From Rhizobium sp. P38BS-XIX (GTDB lineage Bacteria > Pseudomonadota > Alphaproteobacteria > Rhizobiales > Rhizobiaceae): a stretch of 64,000 nucleotides of DNA. The notes below the pieces were generated by a model. That model searched no databases and was not told the DNA's origin. It saw only the letters and a list, made by a program, of their open reading frames with translations. Below are positions 17,967 through 29,264 of this stretch, one piece after another. Location: NCBI RefSeq assembly GCF_012641435.1, contig NZ_JABAIJ010000004.1, positions 464,439 to 528,438 of the forward strand, in the 5' to 3' direction. How positions within the stretch are numbered: position 1 is the first letter of the stretch; every line of letters begins with the position of its first letter. Both the position numbers and the translations under genes were made by a program.

Positions 17967-18833
17967 GTGAGTGAATCCAGCTACAACACCAGCTTCCTCT
18001 CATCAGCAGATACTCCGTTTCTGAGACGAACCTCCTGGGGCGCGATCCTTGCGGCATGCGCGATTACCCTAGCATTGCAGATTGCGCTCAATCTGCTGGG
18101 TGTCGGCATCGGGGCAGCGGTTATCGATCCCGGGAGTGTGCGAACTGCAAGCGGCTTAACGGCCTCGCTGTCTGGAGCTGCATGGTTCATCGGCTCCGGT
18201 CTGGTCGCATCCTTTGCCGGTGGTTATGTCGCCAGCCGTCTTTCCGGGGCGATCTCGACCACCATCGCTGCCTTGCACGGATTGGCCGCTTGGGCGGTTT
18301 CCATGCTGATTGTCGTCTATTTGCTGACTACATCGGTCGGCGCAATTGTCGGCGGAGCGTTTCATGGTGTCGCGGAACTCCTGTCGGGGACTGGCAAAAC
18401 GGTGCAGACTGCAATCGTCAGCGCTGCGCCAGCCATCGGTAATATGTCCAACCCGATGGATGCGATCACGCAGCAAATTCGCGATAGCGGCAACGATCCT
18501 CAGGCGTTACGTCAAGCGGCAATCGTTGCGGTTCAAGCTGTCCTCACCGGTGATCCCGCAAAGGCCGATGATGCACGTAGCCGTGCCGTTGATGCGTTGG
18601 CACGTGCACAGAACATACCGACCGATCAGGCAAGGAACGAGGTTACGCAATACGAGCAGCAATACCACCAGTCCGTTGATGCGGCGAAAGCACACGCCGC
18701 AGAAGCGGCCTCGGCAACAGCAAAAATCGTATCGGCCGGTGCATTCACCGCCTGCATCGCTCTCGCTCTAGCCGTCGTGGCATCCTGGATCGGCGCGGCC
18801 CTGGCCGCGGCAGCCAATCGCAACCAGTATTAG
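17967..18833 (+). CDS. Membrane protein of the rhizobial 'PhnA-like' type, function unknown
   Basis: A 288-residue inner-membrane protein. Hydrophobic segments lie at about residues 25-50, 68-90, 95-125 and 262-285, leaving a soluble stretch of about 100 residues (about 150-255). That stretch is Ala/Gln/Asp-rich with helical pattern and likely coiled-coil character. Similar proteins in rhizobia are labelled PhnA-like, but nothing here points to phosphonate metabolism. The start is a GTG preceded by CGAGG. It is last in a row of plus-strand genes (PAS-LuxR, CsbD, BON, DUF992) that look related to envelope or general stress. No biochemical function can be given. Confidence 0.75.
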   Translation: MSESSYNTSFLSSADTPFLRRTSWGAILAACAITLALQIALNLLGVGIGAAVIDPGSVRTASGLTASLSGAAWFIGSGLVASFAGGYVASRLSGAISTTIAALHGLAAWAVSMLIVVYLLTTSVGAIVGGAFHGVAELLSGTGKTVQTAIVSAAPAIGNMSNPMDAITQQIRDSGNDPQALRQAAIVAVQAVLTGDPAKADDARSRAVDALARAQNIPTDQARNEVTQYEQQYHQSVDAAKAHAAEAASATAKIVSAGAFTACIALALAVVASWIGAALAAAANRNQY

Positions 18834-19009
18834 TCTGACCTTCCGGCAGAAAATTTGACGTCCGGCGGCGCCCGGCAGAGCGCCGCTTCACCTAAGTTTG
18901 CCGCACCCGTCCTTAACTCGATCTCAGCGTTGGACGACCAAGTTTATCGAAACTATTAATTGAAGCAGCCTACGATGTTGTCTGGAGATCAGTAATCCGG
19001 CAGCCATCC

Positions 19010-20035
19010 ATGTCTAATGTTGAAAAGAATTCCCATATTCCTGCACTCGACGGCTGGCGCGGGTTCGCGGTCATGCTCGTCTTGATAGGCCATTTCGGCG
19101 GCGATGGCTATTTTCCCAATCTTGGTTCGTCGGGTGTTGATCTGTTCTTCGTTCTCTCTGGTCGCCTTATGGCAGAGATACTCTTTTTGCGGAAAATGCC
19201 GCTTCGACGCTTCTTTTTCCGGCGCTTTACTCGCGTCTATCCCGCCTTATTTGTCTTCGTTTTCGTCAGTGGAATCTTGCTCGCACCAACTTCCATAAGC
19301 CCGGGTGCTATCGGTATCTTCGGCGCGCTGACCTTCACGTTGAACTATCTGATAATCGAAAGCGGTACCTTCGTACCGACGTTCGACCATATATGGTCGC
19401 TATGCGTTGAAGAGCAAAGCTATGTGCTGCTCGTAATTATGGCCGTGCTGTTGCGTGGAGCAAGCATCCGCGTTATCGGACTGAGCGTTCTCGCATTGGG
19501 TATTGCAGCGCTTGCGAATGGCATCGTTCAATACGATATCTATGGCCGGAATCCGTTTGTCGTATTCTGGCCGACGGATGTGGCCACAGCGCCCATATTG
19601 ATCTCTGCGGCAATCTTCCTTCTGTTTGGCGAGCTTCTCAATCAGCCGAGGTTGACCTGGATCGTACCTCTCGGATTCTTTGGCGGGGTGATACTACGTG
19701 TTTTTGGCGATTCAGCCTGGGCTTTCTTCGGTGCGAAAGCCTTGCTGATGTCGGTCGCTGTTTGCGCGCTCGGGCAATCGACACGATTTTCGAAGGCGTT
19801 GTTTGAAGGCCCTCTTATCCGGCAGATCGGACGGATGTCCTTCTCGCTTTACATATGGCAGCAACCATTCCATGTCGCGGCGCTTGGGGGAGTTATCGCA
19901 CAACCGATCGCATTAGCCCTTGCTATTTGCTGTGCGTCGATCAGCTTTTACCTAGTTGAGCAACCCGCGCGCGAAAGATTGAATGCCTGGTTCGAAAGAG
20001 ACAAGGTTCAGAGCGCGATTTCGGTGCATGGCTAA
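19010..20035 (+). CDS. Acyltransferase 3 family membrane protein
   Basis: A 341-residue integral membrane protein of the acyltransferase-3 (OafA/NodX/ExoZ-like) family. It starts with the family signature ALDGWRGFAVMLVLIGHF, whose histidine (about residue 28) is the catalytic base candidate, followed by VDLFFVLSGRL and the FFFRRFTRVYPALF arginine-rich loop. About ten membrane segments are predicted by eye. Family members transfer acetyl or other acyl groups to extracellular sugars such as O-antigen, exopolysaccharide or Nod factor. The acceptor is unknown, as no polysaccharide gene is adjacent. It is convergent with katG. Confidence 0.88.
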   Translation: MSNVEKNSHIPALDGWRGFAVMLVLIGHFGGDGYFPNLGSSGVDLFFVLSGRLMAEILFLRKMPLRRFFFRRFTRVYPALFVFVFVSGILLAPTSISPGAIGIFGALTFTLNYLIIESGTFVPTFDHIWSLCVEEQSYVLLVIMAVLLRGASIRVIGLSVLALGIAALANGIVQYDIYGRNPFVVFWPTDVATAPILISAAIFLLFGELLNQPRLTWIVPLGFFGGVILRVFGDSAWAFFGAKALLMSVAVCALGQSTRFSKALFEGPLIRQIGRMSFSLYIWQQPFHVAALGGVIAQPIALALAICCASISFYLVEQPARERLNAWFERDKVQSAISVHG

Positions 20036-20142
20036 TCGATCGTATGTAAAAACGAAGGTAATGCCGCTTTGCTGTTCAACGTCTCCAGCTGTCTAATTCA
20101 CTCACATCGATCGGCCCGAAAAGCGCATCATCATCGATGCCC

Positions 20143-20169
20143 GGACGCGACCTGAGGCAGGTCGCGTCC
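20143..20169 (-). terminator. Terminator-like hairpin downstream of katG
   Basis: A perfect 11-bp GC-rich stem (GGACGCGACCT / AGGTCGCGTCC) with a 5-nt loop, 24 bp after the katG stop. No U-run follows on either strand. It lies between the convergent acyltransferase and katG genes and may serve both. Confidence 0.6.
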
Positions 20170-20193
20170 GAGTATATGTCTACTATTTCGACA

Positions 20194-22722
<2,529 letters not shown>

Positions 22723-23718
22723 ATGGCAAATCTCACCCTGAAGCAGTTGCGTTATTTTGAAGCCTTGGCAAAACACGGCCATTTTGGGCGTGCGGCAGAC
22801 GTGTGTGCGATTTCGCAGCCAGCATTGTCGATGCAGATCAAGGAGTTGGAGGAGCAGCTCGGAACCGATCTTTTCGAGCGTGGCGCAAGGCAGGTTCGAT
22901 TGACCAATTTCGGAGAAGCATTCGCTACCCGTGTGCGTGAGATTCTACGTTCTGTCGACGAATTGGCGGACCTCGCGCGGACGTCTCGCAATCAGCCCGT
23001 CGGACGATTACGGATCGGCGTGATTCCAACCGTTGCGCCTTATTTGCTGCCGACCATCATCGGTAATTTGACCAGCATGTATGATGGTCTGGACATCCAT
23101 GTGCGTGAGACGTTGACGTCGAAGCTTGTCGAGGAACTGGCTGAGGGGCGCCTTGATACCGCGATCGTCGCCTTGCCCGTCTCCGAGCCATCGCTGACCG
23201 AGGTGGCCTTGTTTACCGAGAACTTCGTGCTCGTGCGGCCGAGCGAAGATTCGGGCAAGCCCGTGCCCAATCGCGAAGCATTGCGCGAAATGCGGCTTTT
23301 GCTTCTGGAGGAGGGCCATTGTTTCCGTGATCAGGCGCTATCTTTTTGCAACATACAATCTGCCTTGCCAAGAGAACTGATGGACGGAAGTTCCCTGTCG
23401 ACACTCGTGCAGATGGTGAGCGCCGGAATCGGCGTGACGTTGATACCGGAAATGGCGGTTGCAGTTGAAACGCGTTCGGCCTCGGTCTCCGCTGTTCGCT
23501 TCCAAAGTCCGCAGCCTTCGAGAACTATCGGTATGATCTGGCGCAAGACCAGTCCGCTTGCCAAGCAGCTTGCGCAGATTTCCGAAGTCGTGCGCCAATC
23601 GGCCGACGCCATGCGGGAGCAGCACGATTCAAGCTGGCGAAGCCAGGATTTCGAGTTTGAAGCCCTGCGATCGCACCCCGCGAAGCCGCCAATTGGTTTT
23701 GATCGGACTGGAAATTGA
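22723..23718 (+). CDS. oxyR: Hydrogen peroxide sensor/regulator OxyR
   Basis: A 331-residue LysR-family regulator. The N-terminal winged helix (LKQLRYFEALAKHGHFGRAA) is followed by the effector domain with the OxyR redox pair: C200 and C209 in GHCFRDQALSFC. Spacing and surroundings are the same as C199-C208 of Escherichia coli OxyR. These cysteines form a disulfide on contact with peroxide and switch the protein to activate its targets. It is divergent from katG, the expected main target. The C-terminus extends about 25 residues beyond the usual OxyR length, with a Ser/Arg/Phe-rich tail. Confidence 0.95.
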   Translation: MANLTLKQLRYFEALAKHGHFGRAADVCAISQPALSMQIKELEEQLGTDLFERGARQVRLTNFGEAFATRVREILRSVDELADLARTSRNQPVGRLRIGVIPTVAPYLLPTIIGNLTSMYDGLDIHVRETLTSKLVEELAEGRLDTAIVALPVSEPSLTEVALFTENFVLVRPSEDSGKPVPNREALREMRLLLLEEGHCFRDQALSFCNIQSALPRELMDGSSLSTLVQMVSAGIGVTLIPEMAVAVETRSASVSAVRFQSPQPSRTIGMIWRKTSPLAKQLAQISEVVRQSADAMREQHDSSWRSQDFEFEALRSHPAKPPIGFDRTGN

Positions 23719-23793
23719 GTTGCTCAAAAGGCGATGATGTCGATCAGGTTGGGCGAAATTCATCGCAAATAAGGAACTTGTCCACAGCCGGCG

Positions 23794-23834
23794 AAATTTT
23801 AAACGATTAAAGTAATTTTAATCGTTTAAAATTT
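23794..23834. repeat. Perfect 18-bp A+T-rich inverted repeat
   Basis: Arms 23794-23811 and 23817-23834 are perfectly complementary (left arm AAATTTTAAACGATTAAA) with a 5-bp spacer. Each arm contains a 14-bp near-palindrome centred on CG (TTTAAACGATTAAA at 23798-23811 and its complement at 23817-23830), a layout typical of LacI-family operators. It lies 75 bp after oxyR and 67 bp before the small gene at 23902. It could be a tandem operator for that gene or an unusual oxyR terminator. Confidence 0.75.
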
Positions 23835-23901
23835 TTAATGCCTTGATTTACAAGAAAACTCTTCCATGTCATGCCAGTATCGCATGATAATGGAGGTCGT
23901 G

Positions 23902-24078
23902 ATGCCAGAGTTTGAAAACGTAAGAAATGAGATTCCTACGTATGTAGTTGATCGTCTGGAAAGCGAATGGCGGCTGATGCAGCCGCAGGACACGCAGATG
24001 CAGACAAGCCTGAAGACGGCAGCTCCCCAAAACGCTACGTTGACGGCAGCGGACGCTCTCGGCACTTCGGACCAATGA
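23902..24078 (+). CDS. Small hypothetical protein
   Basis: A 58-residue protein starting MPEFENVRNEIPTYVVDRLE, unrecognised. The ATG at 23902 has a good TGGAGG ribosome binding site 5 bp upstream; an in-frame ATG at 23866 would add 12 residues without such a signal. The sequence is polar, without a membrane segment or signal peptide. The N-terminal half is likely helical and the C-terminal half Thr/Ala/Gln-rich. It is preceded by a striking inverted repeat and followed by a terminator-like hairpin, which supports a real, separately regulated gene. Confidence 0.55.
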   Translation: MPEFENVRNEIPTYVVDRLESEWRLMQPQDTQMQTSLKTAAPQNATLTAADALGTSDQ

Positions 24079-24161
24079 CCTGTTAAAGAGGCGCCTTGTG
24101 CTCGCATGAGCAGCAGGGCCTGAGATACGGCTTCTACCCTTCACCTTGCATCGGAACTGGC

Positions 24162-24191
24162 ATTGCCCCGACCACTATCGGTCAGGGCAAT
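24162..24191 (+). terminator. Stem-loop after the 58-residue gene
   Basis: Stem ATTGCCC-c-GACC / GGTC-a-GGGCAAT with one mismatch pair and a 6-nt loop. It is followed by ATGTTTGCC, a weak U-rich tract. It is positioned as a terminator for the gene ending at 24078. Confidence 0.55.
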
Positions 24192-24226
24192 ATGTTTGCC
24201 GTTGAAGGTTTAAGTCGGAGGTCGTG

Positions 24227-24333
24227 TCTAGAGCGGTTCAGCTTTTCACGGAATCCCCGAACCGCTCTATCTCTTTGTTTTCGCGCAATTCCGGACGGAA
24301 AACCGCTGCGCACTTTGCCTGGAATTGCTCTAG
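24227..24333. repeat. RIME-like rhizobial intergenic palindromic repeat
   Basis: About 107 bp bounded by CTAGAGC and GCTCTAG, made of two palindromes: AGAGCGGTTC (24230-24239) with GAACCGCTCT (24259-24268), and GCAATTCC (24285-24292) with GGAATTGC (24321-24328). Between and within them are A/T-rich linkers such as CTCTTTGTTTTCG. Length, boundaries and motifs fit my knowledge of the Rhizobium-specific intergenic mosaic element RIME1, scattered in many copies through rhizobial genomes. Only one copy is seen in this window. Its right end supplies the stop codon of the amidohydrolase gene. Confidence 0.8.
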
Positions 24334-25511
24334 GCGTCGAGATAACGTTCGGTCAATCGGGCCCACATGGCGGCACCGACGGTGAGGCTCTCATCGGCAA
24401 AGTCATACTTGTCGTTGTGCAGCATTGCGGAGTTCAGACCGTTGCCGAGACGCAGGAAGCTTCCGGGCTTGCGCTCCAGGAAGTAGGAGAAATCCTCACT
24501 GCCAGGAATGAGATTACAAAGGCCAACCTTTTCAGGACCGACGAGTTCTTCTGCCACCGCGCGCGCGAACTCGGTCTCTTTCTGCGAGTTGACGACGACC
24601 GGATAGCCGTGAATGTAGTCGATCTCGACACTGGCGTCATAGCCTTCGGCGATGGATTCAGTGAGCTTGCGGATCCGCTTTTCTAGAAGCTCGCGGATCT
24701 TCGGATCGAAAGAGCGGACACTAAGCGCCATCTTTGCGTATTCGGGAATGACGTTTGAAGCCTCGCCAGCATGGATCGAGCCGACGGTGATGACGGCTGT
24801 TTGCGTCGGATCGATGCTGCGCGAAACGATCGTCTGCAAGCTCACGACCAGATTACACGCGATGACAACGGGATCGATGGCCAGATGCGGCCGCGAGGCG
24901 TGGCCGCCCTTGCCGGTGATGGTGATTTCGACCGTATCGGCTGCCGCCATCATTGGGCCTGAGCGCATCAGCCAGCTGCCCTCCGGTGCGCCTGGATGAT
25001 TGTGCAGCCCGAAAATGGCGTCGAAGGGAAAGCGCTCGAACAGGCCGTCCTTGATCATGGCCTGAGCGCCACTCACCGCGCCAGCCTCTTCCGCCGGCTG
25101 GAAGATAAGGTTGACGGTGCCGCTGAAGCGTCGCGTACGGGCCAGATATTCGGCAGCTCCGAGCAACATCGTGGTGTGACCATCGTGACCACAGGCATGC
25201 ATTTTGCCTGGCACTTTGCTGGCGTAAGGGCGGCCGGTCTGCTCGAGGATCGGCAATGCATCCATGTCGGCGCGGATCGCGATGCTCTTCTTGCCGGCTC
25301 CGGTCGTCAACCGGGCAACGACACCATGGCCGCCGACATTGCGGGTCACTTCGTAACCCCAGGATTCCAGCTTTTCAGCGACGAAACGTGCGGTTTCCGT
25401 CTCTTCGAAAGACAGCTCCGGATTGGCGTGAAGATGCTGGCGGATACCGGTCAGCTCGGCTTTCATCGGTTCAAAGTCCGAGAGACGGGCGAAATCGTTA
25501 TCTTGGGTCAT
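24330..25511 (-). CDS. M20 family metallo-amidohydrolase (HipO/IAA-amino-acid hydrolase type)
   Basis: A 393-residue peptidase-M20-type amidohydrolase that removes an acyl group from an N-acyl amino acid. Metal ligands are visible in MHACGHDGHT, QPAEEAGAV and GLHNHPG, with a late HND segment; IRADMDALP precedes them. The dimerisation domain (about 185-300) contains ITGKGGHASRPH. It matches hippurate hydrolase and indole-3-acetyl-amino-acid hydrolase relatives. The ATG at 25511 is used (another at 25547 is less likely). It lies 73 bp downstream of an amino-acid ABC importer operon, so the imported compound is probably its substrate. The TAG stop lies within the RIME-like repeat. Confidence 0.92.
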   Translation of the reverse strand: MTQDNDFARLSDFEPMKAELTGIRQHLHANPELSFEETETARFVAEKLESWGYEVTRNVGGHGVVARLTTGAGKKSIAIRADMDALPILEQTGRPYASKVPGKMHACGHDGHTTMLLGAAEYLARTRRFSGTVNLIFQPAEEAGAVSGAQAMIKDGLFERFPFDAIFGLHNHPGAPEGSWLMRSGPMMAAADTVEITITGKGGHASRPHLAIDPVVIACNLVVSLQTIVSRSIDPTQTAVITVGSIHAGEASNVIPEYAKMALSVRSFDPKIRELLEKRIRKLTESIAEGYDASVEIDYIHGYPVVVNSQKETEFARAVAEELVGPEKVGLCNLIPGSEDFSYFLERKPGSFLRLGNGLNSAMLHNDKYDFADESLTVGAAMWARLTERYLDA

Positions 25512-25584
25512 GACTATTCCAATGCTTCGCTTGGGCCGCGCAGGCAAGAGCGTTGCTGGCCTTGGTAATGGTGGAACTGTCGCC

Positions 25585-26364
25585 CTAGATGAAGCGCGAC
25601 AGGAAGCTGCGGGTGCGTGGATGCTGCGGATTGCCGATCACATCCTCCGGTTTGCCCTGTTCAACGATCTTGCCGCCATCCATGAAAACCACGCGATCCG
25701 CGGCCTCGCGGGCAAAGCCGATCTCGTGGGTGACGACGATCATCGTCAGGCCCTGCTCGGCAAGATCGCGCATGGTCGCCAGGACTTCGCCGACCAGTTC
25801 GGGATCGAGCGCTGACGTTGGTTCATCGAAGAGCATCAGCTTCGGCTTGATCGCCAGCGCTCTGGCGATTGCCACGCGCTGCTGCTGGCCGCCGGAAAGT
25901 TGCCGCGGATAATTATCGGCCTTGGCGGAAAGCCCGACGCGGTCGAGCAACGCCCGCGCATACTCGGTCGCCTGCTTGCGGCTTTCGCCGTGGATACCGA
26001 TCGGTGCCTCGATGACATTCTGAAGTGCCGTCATATGCGGATAAAGATTGAATTGCTGAAACACCATCCCGATCTTGCGCCGCTGCAGGGCGATCGCATG
26101 ATTGGAAAGCCTGACGAGCCGGCCTTTGGTCAGCTGGTAGCCGATCTGCTCGCCATCGACTTCGATCGAGCCGCGATTGATGGCTTCCAGATGATTGATG
26201 CAGCGCAGGAACGTCGACTTACCGGAACCGGATGGCCCCAGAATGACCACGACTTCGCCGGGCGTCACATCAAGATCGATGCCTTTCAGCACCTCGAGAT
26301 TCTCGAAGGATTTATGGACGTTGCGAGCCCTGACCAGCGGCGACAGATTTACATTTGCGTTCAT
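25585..26364 (-). CDS. Polar amino-acid ABC transporter ATP-binding protein
   Basis: A 259-residue ATPase with Walker [10 protein letters not shown] (about 43-51), ABC signature [15 protein letters not shown] and Walker [14 protein letters not shown]. The H-loop histidine is in [15 protein letters not shown], a form typical of the GlnQ/HisP group that energises polar amino-acid importers. The gene overlaps the permease gene by 4 bp (ATGA at 26361-26364), showing translational coupling. It completes an importer with the following two genes. Confidence 0.96.
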   Translation of the reverse strand: MNANVNLSPLVRARNVHKSFENLEVLKGIDLDVTPGEVVVILGPSGSGKSTFLRCINHLEAINRGSIEVDGEQIGYQLTKGRLVRLSNHAIALQRRKIGMVFQQFNLYPHMTALQNVIEAPIGIHGESRKQATEYARALLDRVGLSAKADNYPRQLSGGQQQRVAIARALAIKPKLMLFDEPTSALDPELVGEVLATMRDLAEQGLTMIVVTHEIGFAREAADRVVFMDGGKIVEQGKPEDVIGNPQHPRTRSFLSRFI

Positions 26365-27314
26365 TGACCCGCCTCCTGTGCCGGAACGAGGACTTGCTCG
26401 GTGTCCTTTGCAGGCTTGGTTGCACCAGAACGGCGCTCGGCGCGACTATAGTGACGCTCGATGTAACCCTGGCCGACGTTCAGCACCGAGGTAATCAGCA
26501 GATACCAGATAACCGCCACGAGCAGCATCGGGATGACTTCGAAGGTGCGGTTGTAGATCGACTGGACGGAATAGAGCAGGTCGGCCATGGCAATGACGCT
26601 GACCAGCGAAGTGGCCTTGATCATGCTGATAAGCTGATTGCCCGTCGGTGGCACGATGGAGCGCATGGCCTGAGGGATGATAATGCGCCGCAATGCACGG
26701 ATCCGTGTCATGCCGAAGGCTTCGGCTGTTTCGAACTGTCCTCTGTCGACCGACAGCAGGCCGCCGCGAATAATCTCGGCCATATAGGCAGCCTCGTTCA
26801 GCGCCAGCCCGGCAATTGCCGCCGTCATCGGGCTGATCACCGAATTCGTATCCCAGCTCGCAAAGGTTGGTCCGAAGGGAATGCCGATCGATAGCGTCGG
26901 AAAGAGCGTCGAAAGATTATACCAGAAGATCAGCTGCACCAGCAGCGGCGTCCCGCGGAAGAACCAGATGTACAACGAGGCGAGCGAACTCGATAACGTA
27001 TCCTTGGACAGTCGCGCGATCGCTAGGAGGAGGCCCAGCACGCTGCCAAGGATCATGGCGACGACAGTCAGGCCAAGCGAGACATAGAGGCCATCGATGA
27101 CGACAGGGTCGAAGAAATATTGCGCGACGACGTGCCAGCCAAAATTCTCATTATGTGCGATCGACCAAGCGAAATAGGCGGCGATCAACAGAGTCACGAT
27201 CCAGGCCGCGACACGACCCTTCGGGAACGGCGTATGGGCATTCGCCACATCACGCTGCGCGGCATCTGCACCGCCGGTGGCCGGCGGTGCATCGTCTCTT
27301 TTTACGTCCGTCAT
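26361..27314 (-). CDS. Polar amino-acid ABC transporter permease
   Basis: A 317-residue inner-membrane permease of the HisMQ type. A polar N-terminus of about 35 residues precedes the membrane part. The EAA loop that contacts the ATPase is in [22 protein letters not shown], with [17 protein letters not shown] after it. Only one permease gene is present, so the channel is probably a homodimer. The ATG overlaps the stop of the substrate-binding protein gene by 4 bp, and its own stop overlaps the ATPase start. Confidence 0.95.
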   Translation of the reverse strand: MTDVKRDDAPPATGGADAAQRDVANAHTPFPKGRVAAWIVTLLIAAYFAWSIAHNENFGWHVVAQYFFDPVVIDGLYVSLGLTVVAMILGSVLGLLLAIARLSKDTLSSSLASLYIWFFRGTPLLVQLIFWYNLSTLFPTLSIGIPFGPTFASWDTNSVISPMTAAIAGLALNEAAYMAEIIRGGLLSVDRGQFETAEAFGMTRIRALRRIIIPQAMRSIVPPTGNQLISMIKATSLVSVIAMADLLYSVQSIYNRTFEVIPMLLVAVIWYLLITSVLNVGQGYIERHYSRAERRSGATKPAKDTEQVLVPAQEAGQ

Positions 27315-28204
27315 TTGCTCGCCTGCGCAGCCAGGTTGATGCCAGGTTCCTTGATCATGTTGTTCTCAAGTCCCCATTTTTTCATGATGGCGGCATAGGT
27401 GCCGTTATCCATCAATTCCTTGATCGCATCACGCATGATGGGGCTGAGCGGCGAATTCTTCGGCAACACGATGCCCTGGAAAAGGTTGTCGAAACCGTTC
27501 TTCTGGCCAACGGCGGCAAGCTCAAGCTGCCCGTTCGCTTGCGAAACGTAGTAGGTCAGCGGTGCCTGCGAGGAGAAAAATGCGTCCGAGCGCTTGGAAC
27601 GAACGGAAAGGATCGATGTCGGCTGGTCCGTGAAGGATTGCACTTCAAGCGCCGGCTTGCCGTCCTTCGTGCATTTCTCGGCCTGGGTCTTGATGACCTT
27701 TTCAGCAGATCCGCCCGCCATCACGGCGATGCGATGACCGCAAGCCGTATCAAGTGTGGTGATGCCCTTGGGGTTTCCCTTTTCGACGGCAAAAACGACG
27801 AATTCCTGAACGTAGTCGACGAAGTCGTTGGCATCCTCGCGCGATGCAAAGTCGCCAATCGGGCCTTCTGCAAACTGGAAGCGGCCGGAATTGATGCCGC
27901 TGAGCAAGGCCGGAAAGCCGCCGACCGTCGCATGGCTGATCTGGATGCCGAGGATCTGACCCATCGCCTTGGTCAGCTCCGCAGCCGCGCCGGTGACATC
28001 GGAAGCGCCGTTGACGATTTCATAGGGAGGAAAGGAGCCGCTGTTGACAGATACCATCTTGCCTGACGTGCGGATGCTTTCCGGTAGCTTGGCATGCAGT
28101 TCGGCGTTGACCGAAAGTTTCGGCAATGCTGCGTCCTCCGCGAAGGCAGATGCCGACATCATCAGGCTTGCGGCTGCGATGTAGGTGAGTTTCTTCAAGA
28201 TCAT
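27311..28204 (-). CDS. ABC transporter substrate-binding protein, family 3
   Basis: A 297-residue periplasmic binding protein with a signal peptide (MILKKLTYIAAASLMMSASAFA, excerpted; cleavage near residue 22). SGKMVSVNSGSFPPYEIV is the family-3 opening strand, and FPALLSGINSGRFQFAEGPIGD the hinge-side segment. Such proteins capture amino acids or related compounds for import. The ligand cannot be told from sequence. A downstream deacylase suggests N-acylated amino acids or amino-acid conjugates. AAAAAGGGG precedes the ATG. Confidence 0.94.
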   Translation of the reverse strand: MILKKLTYIAAASLMMSASAFAEDAALPKLSVNAELHAKLPESIRTSGKMVSVNSGSFPPYEIVNGASDVTGAAAELTKAMGQILGIQISHATVGGFPALLSGINSGRFQFAEGPIGDFASREDANDFVDYVQEFVVFAVEKGNPKGITTLDTACGHRIAVMAGGSAEKVIKTQAEKCTKDGKPALEVQSFTDQPTSILSVRSKRSDAFFSSQAPLTYYVSQANGQLELAAVGQKNGFDNLFQGIVLPKNSPLSPIMRDAIKELMDNGTYAAIMKKWGLENNMIKEPGINLAAQASK

Positions 28205-28241
28205 AGTTATTCCCCTTTTTGCTTTGCGTCTTTGAATTTAC

Positions 28242-29225
28242 TTAGTTTTTAGAGCTGCTTGTCTCGCTGCCATCGACGTCGAGCGGGAAAAGCTCCTCGG
28301 GCGTCATCAACCGCGGCAGAATCCCTTGTACGTGCAACTCTTCAGCGAAATCGGCGATCATCTTGCGGTTGGCGGCAAAACCGCTCGCGTCCCAGCCTTC
28401 GGGTAGCTCTGCCGCCGATTTCAGCAGCTCGTCGAGCATGAAGGGTGTGGTGTCAGCATATTTGCGCCGCTTGTTCAGCCAGACACGCTGCGATTCATCG
28501 AGCAGCGCATTCAGTTCCGCCATGACCCAGGGGTGCTCGGCGACGAATGCCGCCTTGAACCCGATAAGATGCATACCCGGTACATAGCCCACATCGGCGA
28601 AATAGCGATGTTCGGCGGCGCGGAAATCGGGCAGCAGCTGGCGAAAGCCGGAATTGCCGGCAAAATAGCCATCCGGCATGAAGGGCGTGAAGACTGCATC
28701 GAGTTCGCCTTCTCGCAACAAATCCACCATGGGCCGCTCGCCAGGGGCGGCCTCGATGCGGCCGGGACGACCAAAGCCATCGAGGCGATCGGTGATCGGA
28801 TGCGCCTCTGTCAGGCGACCTGCGTACCACATCGCATCTTCGACACCGACGCCTTCGCGCCGGAGCGCTGCCCGCGTCCAGGTGTTGCCGGAGTCGCGCC
28901 AGCCGGTGACTCCGATGCGCTTGCCGGCCAGTTGCGCAAAGCTGGTGATCGGACTGCTTTTGGTGGTGATGACGCAACGATGGCGAAAGCCGCGCATGAT
29001 GAAGTTTGGCATGCCGACAATGCTCTCGTCACCTTCTATGCGCATCTGCGTATAGCGGCTGAAGGAAGTTTCAGCGGCATCATAGGTATCGCCCTTGCTG
29101 AAATTCGAATCCAGCGTGCCGACGCGATCGACTTTGATATCGAGTTTGGGAGAGGAAACATCGCCCAAAATCAGTGGCGTCACGTAGTCCCAGTCGCGAA
29201 GGGCAAGACGAAGGGTAAGAGGCAT
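28242..29225 (-). CDS. Substrate-binding-fold protein similar to 4,5-dihydroxyphthalate decarboxylase / NMT1-SsuA family
   Basis: A 327-residue protein without a signal peptide: it begins MPLTLRLALRDWDYVTPL. The layout (LALRDWDYVTPLILGDV, then FAQLAGKRIGVTGWRDSG, AVFTPFMPDGYF and GMHLIGFK) resembles the cytosolic decarboxylase Pht5/4,5-dihydroxyphthalate decarboxylase and the periplasmic NMT1/SsuA binding proteins, which share a fold. The lack of an export signal favours a cytosolic enzyme. It is first in the operon with the ABC importer and M20 amidohydrolase, opposite a MocR regulator. A role as catabolic decarboxylase is inference. An in-frame upstream start at 29258 would add 11 residues. 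Confidence 0.75.
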   Translation of the reverse strand: MPLTLRLALRDWDYVTPLILGDVSSPKLDIKVDRVGTLDSNFSKGDTYDAAETSFSRYTQMRIEGDESIVGMPNFIMRGFRHRCVITTKSSPITSFAQLAGKRIGVTGWRDSGNTWTRAALRREGVGVEDAMWYAGRLTEAHPITDRLDGFGRPGRIEAAPGERPMVDLLREGELDAVFTPFMPDGYFAGNSGFRQLLPDFRAAEHRYFADVGYVPGMHLIGFKAAFVAEHPWVMAELNALLDESQRVWLNKRRKYADTTPFMLDELLKSAAELPEGWDASGFAANRKMIADFAEELHVQGILPRLMTPEELFPLDVDGSETSSSKN

Positions 29226-29264
29226 GGAATTCACCCGCAAGAGAACTTGTTTTCTCAATGGTTA

